Assembly: GCA_051876355.1 (NCBI GenBank)
Contig: JBJEHU010000059.1
Coordinates: forward strand, 1 to 25,047
DNA length: 25,047 nt
Direction of reading: 5' to 3'
From: Olsenella_L sp051876355
GTDB lineage: Bacteria > Actinomycetota > Coriobacteriia > Coriobacteriales > Atopobiaceae
The first letter of the stretch is position 1; each line of letters begins with the position of its first letter. The notes under the pieces are model-generated. The model saw nothing but the letters and a program-made list of their open reading frames with translations. It had not been told where the DNA came from and ran no database searches. The translations under genes were made by a program, and so were the position numbers. Positions 1-6,888 of the stretch are shown here, in pieces.

Positions 1-181
1 AAGCCTTCCGGAGCCGGTGCGTGATGGGAGCACCCACAGGTTTCAGGACTGAACCGAATATATCGGCGTCATCCCCTTCATGCTTGAACCCGATCTCTTA
101 TAGGAAAACCCTGCTGTGCAGCGCAGATATCTCAACGTAGATGCTCGGTTACGGTAATGCCTGCTTAGATTAGCCCTGTTT
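1..181. other. Window edge, no supported gene
   Basis: This edge stretch lies downstream of the minus-strand RloB-like gene. I see no convincing ORF with a ribosome-binding site, no tRNA and no clear intrinsic terminator. A 72-codon minus-strand reading frame overlaps it, but it runs out of frame into the RloB-like gene and resembles nothing I know. Confidence 0.4.
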
Positions 182-754
182 TCACTTAAGCAGATCTTCA
201 AGGTCGAGCTGTGCATTCTTCTGGCTGCCCAGACTATGTGTATAGCCATGAATGGCGTCAATCAGGTCATGCTTCCGCCAGTAGTCCTCCAGGAATTCGC
301 GCTCCTTGACCCTATCCATCTTCAGTTTCTGCTTGCACCAATCGCTGGCCTTCATCTTCTGCTTGCCATGTCTATACCATTCGTCATACTCGCCTTCACT
401 GACGAGAATCAGGACTTCAATCTCCTGCCTCGTGATGACATCACGGCATACGACCGTATCCTGGTAGAACTTCGGAATGGAGAACCTGCCAGGATTGACA
501 TCGACAATCCTGGCTACGACAAGTCCCCCTGGATAATCAAGCCCGAAGAACCTGCTCTCTATGTCCTTTGCTTTTCTGAGCCGCGTACAGGGCTGCTGCG
601 TATCAACATCACGTACAACATGGTTGTTCGGCACGATCAGAGCATCTTCCTCGAACAGTCTCTGCATGATCACGGCTTCAGCCGTGCCTTCACAGCTGAA
701 GAGAACATATTTCGATGAAAGCTCGTCTCGGAACTGTTCTCTTCCGCTATTCAT
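182..754 (-). CDS. Small TOPRIM/RloB-like protein, putative effector of a two-gene defense module
   Basis: The protein has 190 residues. Near the N-terminus is a beta-strand followed by CEGTAE (E22), the arrangement seen at the first acidic residue of TOPRIM and RloB-type nuclease folds. Further acidic positions follow a hydrophobic strand (RIVDVN, D85) and lie in RQEIEVLILVSEGEYDEW (E111, E113, E120). I chose the ATG at 754: it has AAGG upstream at workable spacing, and its start overlaps the TAG stop of the ATPase gene by 8 bases (ATGAATAG), which implies translational coupling. An in-frame ATG at 763 has no room for a ribosome-binding site. Pairs of an ATPase with an RloB or TOPRIM partner occur in AbiL, PARIS and OLD/Gabija-like phage-defense systems, so a nuclease or RNA-targeting effector role is inferred from architecture. 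The exact family is uncertain. Confidence 0.7.
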   Translation of the reverse strand: MNSGREQFRDELSSKYVLFSCEGTAEAVIMQRLFEEDALIVPNNHVVRDVDTQQPCTRLRKAKDIESRFFGLDYPGGLVVARIVDVNPGRFSIPKFYQDTVVCRDVITRQEIEVLILVSEGEYDEWYRHGKQKMKASDWCKQKLKMDRVKEREFLEDYWRKHDLIDAIHGYTHSLGSQKNAQLDLEDLLK

Positions 755-1952
755 CGGCACCATCCTTCACAGAAGCCAGGACATAGTCCATAAGATCACG
801 TACCTTGGGGTAGCTGGGCATGGAACCTTTGATGAAGTTCGAGAGGATGACTTCGCTCTTCTTGTTCTCAATGCGCTTGACTTTGTCTGAGTACTTCACG
901 ACCTCAGTTCTGTAGGACTTGTCACGCACCAGTAGATATACATCGTCTTTCCGAGGCAGTCCGTCGATGATTTCCGGATAGTGTGTTGTGAAGACAAGCT
1001 GGGCACCATTCTTGTTGATCGCAGGGGAAAGGAATAGGTTCATGACAGTCGCAACCAGAGACTTGTTGAGACCTCTCTCAATCTCATCCACAATCATGAT
1101 GCCACCATGGTTGAGAGTATTGATGGCATGCTGGACGAGGTCAGCACCAACCAGGGTACCGCTTGAGAGCTGGCCCTCTGCGGCATTGCGGCTGAGCTGA
1201 CGCTCTGGCTCTCCATAGAACTTGAGACGATATACTTCGCTTTCCGGATCCCACCCAAGAGACTCGATGCTCCCATCGAACGCATTGACCAAAGGCGTTG
1301 CGTATGATTTTTCTTCAAGGTGTCCTGTGACAATCCCGTACTTCTTGATGCGTTTGCCAACAACAGCCGAGACAACGCTCATGCTGTCCTGCAGAAAAGT
1401 CTTCTTGTCTTCAGACAATGCACCGGGTTCATCCCCTTGCGCATTGCGATGTATCTGCAGTTCGGATTGCGCAATGAAGCCATCAAATGTAGCCATGTCC
1501 TTCTTCGTCGGATACGGCTTTTTAAACCTATAGAGCCTTTCGTCCTGAATGACATACGGCACGATCGAATCTGCTGCACCTCTTCTAAGCGCTGCATCCA
1601 GGGCGTAGTACTTGCCTTCGTCCCAGAATATTGCTTTCAGACCAAAGTCTTCGTTTAGTTTCGCAGGAATCGTCGCAGAGGGGTACCGGTCATAGCGCAT
1701 GTCTGAAGGTACAGAAAGGTAATCGGCAACCATCCTCAGCAGTTTGATGGCGGTAGTTTTGCCGGAGGCATTAATGCCAGAAAGCGCTATGACGTTCTGT
1801 GTATAGATATTCGAGTTTCCAAGACGTGATACGCCACGCAATGCGCTCCCATCTCTTGGCTGAGCAACACGATCGGTCGCATAGAGGTCCATCGAGAACT
1901 TGCCTTCCTTGTAAAGGCCGTCACCGTCAATCTTGAATTTCAGGATTCTCAT
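747..1952 (-). CDS. AAA/ABC-type ATPase, sensor/ATPase subunit of putative defense module
   Basis: This 401-residue ATPase carries a full ABC/SMC-type motif set: Walker A GINASGKTT (about 59-67), an LSSGT signature (262-266), Walker B GIMIVDEIE (284-292) and an H-loop histidine in FTTHYPE (H324). This is the AAA_15/AAA_21 pattern of OLD-like and abortive-infection ATPases. I start at the ATG at 1952 because AAGAAGG lies 5 bases upstream and the protein then begins with a normal beta strand (MRILKFKIDG). The frame stays open to 2033, but that extension looks non-coding. It is the first gene of an overlapping pair with the RloB-like gene. By analogy to AbiL and PARIS, the ATPase would sense infection and license its small partner. 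No methylase or restriction gene is adjacent. Confidence 0.85.
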   Translation of the reverse strand: MRILKFKIDGDGLYKEGKFSMDLYATDRVAQPRDGSALRGVSRLGNSNIYTQNVIALSGINASGKTTAIKLLRMVADYLSVPSDMRYDRYPSATIPAKLNEDFGLKAIFWDEGKYYALDAALRRGAADSIVPYVIQDERLYRFKKPYPTKKDMATFDGFIAQSELQIHRNAQGDEPGALSEDKKTFLQDSMSVVSAVVGKRIKKYGIVTGHLEEKSYATPLVNAFDGSIESLGWDPESEVYRLKFYGEPERQLSRNAAEGQLSSGTLVGADLVQHAINTLNHGGIMIVDEIERGLNKSLVATVMNLFLSPAINKNGAQLVFTTHYPEIIDGLPRKDDVYLLVRDKSYRTEVVKYSDKVKRIENKKSEVILSNFIKGSMPSYPKVRDLMDYVLASVKDGADE

Positions 1953-2022
1953 AGCAGCCTTCTTTCCCCATTCCGCATTCATCAAGCAGCTGATAACTCC
2001 GCACATGACGGAGCGTATAGAT

Positions 2023-2049
2023 ATTATAAACATATTTTTTGTTTATAGT
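2023..2049 (-). promoter_or_regulatory. AT-rich inverted repeat and -10-like box upstream of the ATPase gene
   Basis: ATTATAAAC (2023-2031) and GTTTATAGT (2041-2049) form an 8-of-9 inverted repeat around a 9-base spacer. Read on the minus strand, the first arm contains a perfect TATAAT (2028 to 2023), about 75 bases before the ATPase start at 1952. No good -35 lies 17 bases upstream of it. It could be the promoter of the defense pair with an operator over it, or simply AT-rich DNA. Confidence 0.4.
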
Positions 2050-2058
2050 TATAATATC

Positions 2059-2099
2059 AAGGGTCTTTGTAGGACCCTTTCGACCCATATACAAATGGG
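2059..2099. other. Two adjacent hairpins upstream of the ATPase gene
   Basis: AAGGGTC (2059-2065) pairs with GACCCTT (2073-2079) around a 7-base loop. CCCAT (2084-2088) pairs with ATGGG (2095-2099) around a 6-base loop. On the plus strand only a short TTT follows the first hairpin. They could be a weak terminator or part of a regulatory region. Confidence 0.35.
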
Positions 2100-2180
2100 C
2101 TGTAATTGCTCTGTCAGGTTAAAGGCCCGAGCGGGATACCCCCGCGGCAGATGCCTGTTCTGAAGACCTGCTGTTTGGGG

Positions 2181-2186
2181 TATGAT
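2181..2186 (+). promoter_or_regulatory. -10-like box for tRNA-Ser
   Basis: TATGAT lies 14 bases before the mature 5' end of the tRNA, a plausible -10 element. The hexamer 17 bases upstream (TTCTGA) is a poor -35 match. Confidence 0.4.
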
Positions 2187-2200
2187 GATTGAGCACCCAC

Positions 2201-2291
2201 GGAGGGGTGGCAGAGCGGTTGAATGCAGCGGTCTTGAAAACCGCCAGGCGGCCTAGCCGTCTCGAGGGTTCAAATCCCTCCCCCTCCGCCA
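2201..2291 (+). tRNA. tRNA-Ser(UGA)
   Basis: The cloverleaf can be drawn by eye. The acceptor arm is GGAGGGG (2201-2207) with CCCCTCC (2281-2287), then discriminator G and an encoded CCA (2289-2291). The anticodon stem GCGGT/ACCGC encloses loop CTTGAAA with anticodon TGA at 2235-2237. A long variable arm (GGCGGCCTAGCCGTC region), typical of class II tRNA-Ser, precedes the T-arm with GGTTCAAATCC. The tRNA lies between the defense pair and lemA, a common setting for integrated accessory DNA, although I see no attachment-site repeat. Confidence 0.96.
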
Positions 2292-2299
2292 TTTTTAAG

Positions 2300-2318
2300 A
2301 TACAGCAGGCAGCTGTAT
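2300..2318 (+). terminator. Hairpin after tRNA-Ser
   Basis: ATACAGC (2300-2306) pairs with GCTGTAT (2312-2318) around a 5-base loop. A T-run (2292-2296) lies before the hairpin, not after it, so termination strength is doubtful. It may be a processing or weak termination structure between the tRNA and lemA. Confidence 0.35.
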
Positions 2319-2366
2319 GACATAGATGCTGCATCACGCGGCGTCCCGAGCAGATTGGACGTTCCC

Positions 2367-2918
2367 ATGGCAGTCGCACTCATCATCATCGCTATTGTCA
2401 TCATCCTCGCTATCTGGTTCATCACCCTGCGCAACGGCATTGTCGAGAAGAACAACCGCTGCGACAACGCGCTGCAGACAATCGACACCCAGCTCCAGCG
2501 CCGCTTTGACCTCATCCCGAACCTCGTGGAGACCGTCAAGGGCTATGCAAAGCACGAGTCCGAGACGCTCGAGGCCGTGACGGCAGCACGCGCCGCTGCG
2601 ACGAGCGCACAGACAACCGGCGAGCGCCTTGCCGCAGACAACCAGCTCACGGCGGCCCTGCGCCAGCTCTTCGCGGTATCTGAGGCTTACCCCGACCTCA
2701 AGGCTAATGCGAACTTCCAGCAGCTCCAGTCCGAGCTCACCGACACCGAGAACCGCGTCTCCTATGCCCGCCAGAGCTACAACGACTGCGTGCTCTCCTA
2801 CAACAACGCAATCCAGACGTTCCCGGGCAACATCGTCGCTGGCTCCTCGTTCCAGAAGCGCGAAGGCTTCAAGGTGGAAAATCCGGCAGCACGCCAGGCT
2901 CCGTCCGTCAAGTTCTAG
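2367..2918 (+). CDS. lemA: LemA family protein
   Basis: The product is about 183 residues, a usual LemA length. It has one N-terminal membrane segment (AVALIIIAIVIILAIWF, about 2-20), then the LemA helical domain with hallmark stretches RRFDLIPNLVETVKGYA, AYPDLKANANFQQLQSEL and SYARQSYNDCVLSYN, and near the end the FPGNIVA motif. LemA proteins are membrane-anchored helical-bundle proteins of unclear biochemical role, with the soluble part probably outside the membrane. The ATG at 2367 fits the normal family start. An in-frame TTG at 2355 is possible, and neither has a strong ribosome-binding site. A rho-independent terminator follows directly. The DUF2207 or M48 peptidase partners often seen beside lemA are absent here. 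Confidence 0.93.
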   Translation: MAVALIIIAIVIILAIWFITLRNGIVEKNNRCDNALQTIDTQLQRRFDLIPNLVETVKGYAKHESETLEAVTAARAAATSAQTTGERLAADNQLTAALRQLFAVSEAYPDLKANANFQQLQSELTDTENRVSYARQSYNDCVLSYNNAIQTFPGNIVAGSSFQKREGFKVENPAARQAPSVKF

Positions 2919-2944
2919 GAGCCAAGACATACTCCAGCACGCAC

Positions 2945-2980
2945 GAAGGGCGCTCGCACAGGCGGGCGCCCTTCTTCTTG
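2945..2980 (+). terminator. Intrinsic terminator of lemA
   Basis: GAAGGGCGC (2945-2953) pairs with GCGCCCTTC (2966-2974), followed by a TTC-rich tail. It lies 27 bases after the lemA stop. Confidence 0.8.
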
Positions 2981-3003
2981 GCTCGATATATGTTCTGTTA
3001 TAG

Positions 3004-3516
3004 CTAGCTGAGCTGTAGACAGGCTCTGAAGCCGCGGGAGGTATAGTAGGAGTCTGCTCCGTTGCAGTAGATGAAGACCCGGCCATATCTCCTCGAGCCG
3101 AAGAGCGCACCTCCCTGCTCCCGCATGTCCTCAGGCGTCAGGATCCAGCTTGTCGTCTTCTCGTCGAGCGGCTCTATGTCTTCAAGGGCAAGATACATTG
3201 CCTCTGACACTAGCGTGAGGCCATGTGCCTCTGCAAGCTCCTGGGCGCTCGTCTCGGGAGGATTGCGCTTCCGCTCCGTCCTTGCCTTCCCGTCATAGCA
3301 GACAGATCTTCTCTTCGGCGACTCATGGCTGAAGTCAACATAGCAGAGACTGCCTTCGAAGACGAAGGCATCGGGCTCCCCTCCGGTCTCTTCCATGTAG
3401 GCAACGGACTCAAGCTTCTGGGCATCGAGTGCAGACGCCACCTCATCCCAGGAGAGGGAGGGATGGCGAGAAGGGTGGGCACAGAAGCGTGCCTTCAGGG
3501 TCTCGGTCATGTCCAT
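3004..3516 (-). CDS. DUF4256 domain-containing protein
   Basis: The 170-residue protein matches the DUF4256 pattern along its whole length: an N-terminal LKARF...HPSLSW segment, METGGEPDAF (with the preceding Tyr), DFSHESPKRRSVCYD, then TSWILTPEDMREQGGALF and a C-terminal NGADSYYTSRGFRACL. Many charged and aromatic residues are conserved, which suggests an enzyme or binding fold, but no function is established for the family. The start at 3516 is preceded by AGGAAGGA at 5 bases spacing. An ATG at 3510 is the alternative. It converges with lemA and appears monocistronic. I see no signal peptide or membrane segment. Confidence 0.85.
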   Translation of the reverse strand: MDMTETLKARFCAHPSRHPSLSWDEVASALDAQKLESVAYMEETGGEPDAFVFEGSLCYVDFSHESPKRRSVCYDGKARTERKRNPPETSAQELAEAHGLTLVSEAMYLALEDIEPLDEKTTSWILTPEDMREQGGALFGSRRYGRVFIYCNGADSYYTSRGFRACLQLS

Positions 3517-3879
3517 GGGTATCCTTCCTGCTGCGTGCCTATGCCTGGCTCTGTTCTGGTAGCTGTATCCCCTGAAAGACAGCCTTCATATCGCATGCAT
3601 CGCCTGGCCAAGGATTCAGATTCCCATGTATTTATTTCATATCTGATGTACCGTTCGCCGAAAGTTTGTGATGATGCAGGCCTACATCTCTTTTCAGATA
3701 TATGCATATACTCGATATTGTGTACTGGTAGCAACCTTCAGAATCCACCGCACGTCAGAGGCCCTGTTTTTCAACTCTGCCCTCAAATCTGTTAACGCAC
3801 TCATCGATGCTTGATGCATTTTATGCCTGTTACCTGCTCTTTTCATAACACTCTCTTTACACATTAAGATTCATTTCAG
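3517..3879. other. Intergenic region, no gene seen
   Basis: This stretch separates the divergently oriented DUF4256 gene and the surface protein gene. It is more AT-rich than its surroundings and should hold both promoters. I can defend only the one for the surface protein, just downstream. Reading frames crossing it have no ribosome-binding site or recognisable product. Confidence 0.5.
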
Positions 3880-3908
3880 TTGACACAATGATTTCCAAAG
3901 CGCAGTAT
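3880..3908 (+). promoter_or_regulatory. Promoter of the surface protein gene
   Basis: A perfect -35 TTGACA (3880-3885), a 17-base spacer and a moderate -10 CAGTAT (3903-3908) predict a start near 3915 and an untranslated leader of about 80 bases. Confidence 0.55.
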
Positions 3909-3997
3909 GACGCTATCTCTATATTCAGACTGTGTTGAGGTATCTGCGCCCCTTCCAGCGGTTCTTTCACAGTCCAAAACGAAGATTGGAGCTGCAC

Positions 3998-6814
3998 ATG
4001 AAGAAGCCGAGCATCGCCCGCAACGCAATCGCTGTGGCGGTGGGCCTGAGCCTTGTTGGCTCTGGCGTCCCCCTGACTGCACTCGCTGAGGGCAGGGGAT
4101 CCGTCGACGATCAGAAGACGAACGACACTGCAACGACCTACGATGTGGCAACCCTGAAGCAGAAGCTCGCTGACGCGACCGCTGCCGAGGATGCTGCACA
4201 GAAGAAGGTCGACAACGCTGTCGACAACGCTCTCAAGGCAGAGCAGAACCTCAAGGACGCAAAGGCCAAGGCTGCTGACGCAGCTGCGAAGCTCGAGGCT
4301 GCACAGAAGGCAGCTGACGATGCAAAGGCCTCCAACGACAACGTCCAGGAGGCCGTCAAGGAGTGCCAGACCGACCTCGACGAGGCTAATGCCGATCTCG
4401 CCAAGGCTCAGAAGGCCTACGACGATGCCATTGCCGAGCGCAACCATGTGATTGACCTCAAGACTGCCCTCGACAAGGCCATCGCTAACCGCGACCAGGC
4501 TGCCAAGGACTGGAACGCTGCCTACGACGCCTACGAGAAGGCTGGCGACGCCTACAACAAGGCATATGACGACACCAACGCTGCCCAGGATGCCTACAAC
4601 AACTCCAAGGCAACCGTCGAGCAGGCCCAGAAGGCCTTCGATGAGGCCAACGAGGCCTACAAGAAGGCTGCCAAGGACTGGAACGACACGTTCGACGCCG
4701 AAGAGGCAGCCCACAAGGCAGCCGACGAGGCTACGAAGGCCACGGATGACGCCCAGAACGCCTACCTCCCTGCCCAGAAGGCAACGGATGACGCCCAGAA
4801 GGCAGCAGAGGATTCTGCAGCAAAGCTCTCCCCGCTCGCCAAGACCCTGAACGACGCTCAGGACGCCTACGACGCAGCAGGGGCCGCCTACAACGATGCT
4901 CACGCTGCTACCGACAAGGCAAACGACGCCCTGATCCAGGCACAGGATGCCGAGGCAACTGCAAAGCGCGCAGCTGACGACGCCGACACCGCACTCGCTG
5001 ATGCCAACAGCAAGGCTGTCTACGCGGACGAGGCTTACGAGGACGCAAAGGACGCCACGGCTGATGCCCAGGCAAAGGCAGATGCCGCCAGCAAGGCACT
5101 CGACGACGTCAAGGCCAACACCAACTACGACGCTCTCGAGCAGCAGGCAAAGGACGCCGACGCTGCCCTCGCCCAGGCAAAGGCAGAGCAGGATGCCGCT
5201 CAGAAGGCTGACGACGAAGCCAACCAGGCTGTCGTGGATGCATACGCTGAGCAGCAGCAGGCCGAGACGAACCTCGCAGACGCACAGGCCAAGCAGGAAG
5301 CTACCGCCAAGGACGTTCTGGCCAAGGCTGCAGCCGCCCAGAAGGCCGAGAACAAGGCTGCTGAGACAGGCGATCCGGCAGACATCGAAGCCGCCAAGGA
5401 AGCACGCGCTGCCTCCAACGCCGCTGATGCTGCCAACGCTGCTGCAATCCAGGCTGTCACGGATGCACAGAATGCCGTTGACGCCGCCCAGCAGAAGGTC
5501 GTCGACCTCAACAAGAAGGCCTACGCCGCTGACGACGCTCTCGATGCCGCCAAGGCAAAGACCGCCGATGCCCAGAAGGCAGCAGACGCAGCTGACGCTG
5601 CATTTGCACAGGCCAAGGCACAGGTCGCCGACGCACAGGCTGCAGCAGATGAGGCCAACCAGGCCCTGAAGGATGCTCAGGCTGCAGAGGCTGCCGCCAA
5701 GGAGGACGACGATCAGGCCAACGCAGACCTCGATGAGGCATGGGCAAAGGACCAGCAGGCACAGGCTGACTACGCGGCTGCCAAGCAGGCTACCGAGGAT
5801 GCACGCAAGGCCTTCAATGACGCAAGCACGAAGGAAGCCAATGCCGCTGCCGCCTGGAACGACGCCTATGACGCCCTCGATGATGCACAGCAGGCATACG
5901 ACGAGGCTGACGCACAGGCCACGAAGGACAACGACGCCTGGAAGGCCGCAAAGCAGAACTCCGACCAGCTCAAGAAGGTCCTCGATGACGCAATCGCCAA
6001 GCGCGATGACGCCTACAAGGCCTGGAACGACGCTTACGATGCCTACGAGAAGGCTGGCGACGCCTACAACAAGGCTGACGAGGCCCTCTCCAAGGCAAGC
6101 GACGATCTGAAGAACGCACAGAGCGACTCCGATGCCCTCAAGAAGGCCATGGAGGACGCAATCCGTGCCCGCGACAAGGCAGGCAAGGACTGGAACGCAG
6201 CCTTTGAGGCCAACGAAGCAGCCGAGAAGGCCTACAACGAGGCCGTGAAGACGGTCGACGCTGCACAGGACGCCTACCTCGCAGCCGAGAAGACCGCTCC
6301 GACCGACGAGCAGATCGATGCCCTCAAGAAGAACCTCGATGAGGCTCAGGATGCCGTCGACATCGCCAAGAAGAACCTCGAGACCGCCAAAAAGGCAGCC
6401 GCCAAGACCGAGAAGGCTCTGAAGGACGCTCAGGACGCTCTCGATCAGGCCAAGCAGGACGACGCTGACGCAAAGCAGGCTCTCGCCGATGCCCAGAAGG
6501 CACACGACGACGCTGTCGCCGCCCTCGAAGAGGCCAAGGATGCCCTCAAGAAGGCTCAGGACGAGGTCGCCTACTGGCAGGCAGCTCTTGACGCCGCACA
6601 GCAGCAGGAGCCGGAGCAGGCTTCCGACACGACGTCTGACACGAAGTCTGACACCAAGGCTGAGCCGAAGCACATGAAGGACACCGCAGAGGCCTCCAAG
6701 ACCGCTGTTCCTGACACGAGCGATCCTTACGGCAATGTTGCCGGACTCGTCGCTCTCGTCGGTGCAGGCGCTGTCTCCATCGCAGCTGGCAAGCACTTCC
6801 GCCGCGAGCTCTAA
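3998..6814 (+). CDS. Large secreted Ala/Asp/Lys-rich coiled-coil surface protein with variant cell-wall sorting signal
   Basis: The 938-residue protein starts at the ATG at 3998, preceded by GGAG at 6 bases. A signal peptide (MKKPS, hydrophobic core, cleavage predicted after PLTALA near residue 30) leads into about 850 residues made almost only of Ala, Asp, Lys, Gln and Glu, in the heptad-like pattern of a long alpha-helical coiled coil. A unit of about 112 residues occurs twice (DNA about 4450-4785 and 5960-6295), marked by AYDAYEKAGDAYNKA in both. The C-terminus has a Ser/Thr/Asp linker, then VPDTSDP, a hydrophobic stretch (GLVALVGAGAVSIAAG) and a KHFRREL tail. This has the layout of an LPXTG sorting signal with a degenerate motif. 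It is probably a stalk, adhesin or cell-wall scaffold protein; no ligand-binding domain is visible. Confidence 0.85.
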   Translation: MKKPSIARNAIAVAVGLSLVGSGVPLTALAEGRGSVDDQKTNDTATTYDVATLKQKLADATAAEDAAQKKVDNAVDNALKAEQNLKDAKAKAADAAAKLEAAQKAADDAKASNDNVQEAVKECQTDLDEANADLAKAQKAYDDAIAERNHVIDLKTALDKAIANRDQAAKDWNAAYDAYEKAGDAYNKAYDDTNAAQDAYNNSKATVEQAQKAFDEANEAYKKAAKDWNDTFDAEEAAHKAADEATKATDDAQNAYLPAQKATDDAQKAAEDSAAKLSPLAKTLNDAQDAYDAAGAAYNDAHAATDKANDALIQAQDAEATAKRAADDADTALADANSKAVYADEAYEDAKDATADAQAKADAASKALDDVKANTNYDALEQQAKDADAALAQAKAEQDAAQKADDEANQAVVDAYAEQQQAETNLADAQAKQEATAKDVLAKAAAAQKAENKAAETGDPADIEAAKEARAASNAADAANAAAIQAVTDAQNAVDAAQQKVVDLNKKAYAADDALDAAKAKTADAQKAADAADAAFAQAKAQVADAQAAADEANQALKDAQAAEAAAKEDDDQANADLDEAWAKDQQAQADYAAAKQATEDARKAFNDASTKEANAAAAWNDAYDALDDAQQAYDEADAQATKDNDAWKAAKQNSDQLKKVLDDAIAKRDDAYKAWNDAYDAYEKAGDAYNKADEALSKASDDLKNAQSDSDALKKAMEDAIRARDKAGKDWNAAFEANEAAEKAYNEAVKTVDAAQDAYLAAEKTAPTDEQIDALKKNLDEAQDAVDIAKKNLETAKKAAAKTEKALKDAQDALDQAKQDDADAKQALADAQKAHDDAVAALEEAKDALKKAQDEVAYWQAALDAAQQQEPEQASDTTSDTKSDTKAEPKHMKDTAEASKTAVPDTSDPYGNVAGLVALVGAGAVSIAAGKHFRREL
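4450..4785 (+). repeat. Internal repeat unit, first copy
   Basis: This coding segment has a paralogous copy at about 5960-6295. Within the pair a 35-base block (4529-4563 and 6041-6075) is identical and lies exactly 1512 bases (504 codons) apart, in frame. The rest has diverged at DNA level but keeps the order KDWNAAYDAYEKAGDAYNKA, then KDWN, then AQDAYL, with small substitutions. Confidence 0.75.
5960..6295 (+). repeat. Internal repeat unit, second copy
   Basis: This is the second copy of the roughly 112-residue unit. It keeps the same landmarks in the same order: a VLDDAIAKRDDAYKAWND-like start, AYEKAGDAYNKA, AGKDWNAAFEANEAAEKAY and AQDAYLAAEK. It indicates growth of the stalk by internal duplication. 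Confidence 0.75.
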
Positions 6815-6838
6815 GCTTTTCTAGCTCATACGGATGGC

Positions 6839-6873
6839 AGAGCGCCCGGAGCTTCGGCTCCGGGCGCTCTTTC
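6839..6873 (+). terminator. Strong intrinsic terminator of the surface protein gene
   Basis: A perfect 14-bp stem (6839-6852 with 6857-6870) is capped by a TTCG tetraloop and followed by TTTCTG. The T-run is on the plus strand, so it serves the surface protein gene and separates it from convergent higA. Confidence 0.95.
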
Positions 6874-6888
6874 TGTGTCGCCTGTTTT

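Noticed and set aside
2201..2291. tRNA-Ser as an active integration site for the defense pair
   Set aside because: I found no integrase gene and no repeat of the tRNA 3' end elsewhere in the window, so only proximity can be claimed.
4200..6600. Repeats that might suggest a CRISPR or satellite array
   Set aside because: The repeats are in-frame coding repeats of a low-complexity coiled coil, with no regular repeat/spacer structure.
3857..6796. A 979-codon open frame on the minus strand
   Set aside because: It is the mirror of the surface coiled-coil gene, stop-free because that gene uses few codons (GCx, GAC, AAG). It has Leu/Gly/Val-only composition and no plausible start context.
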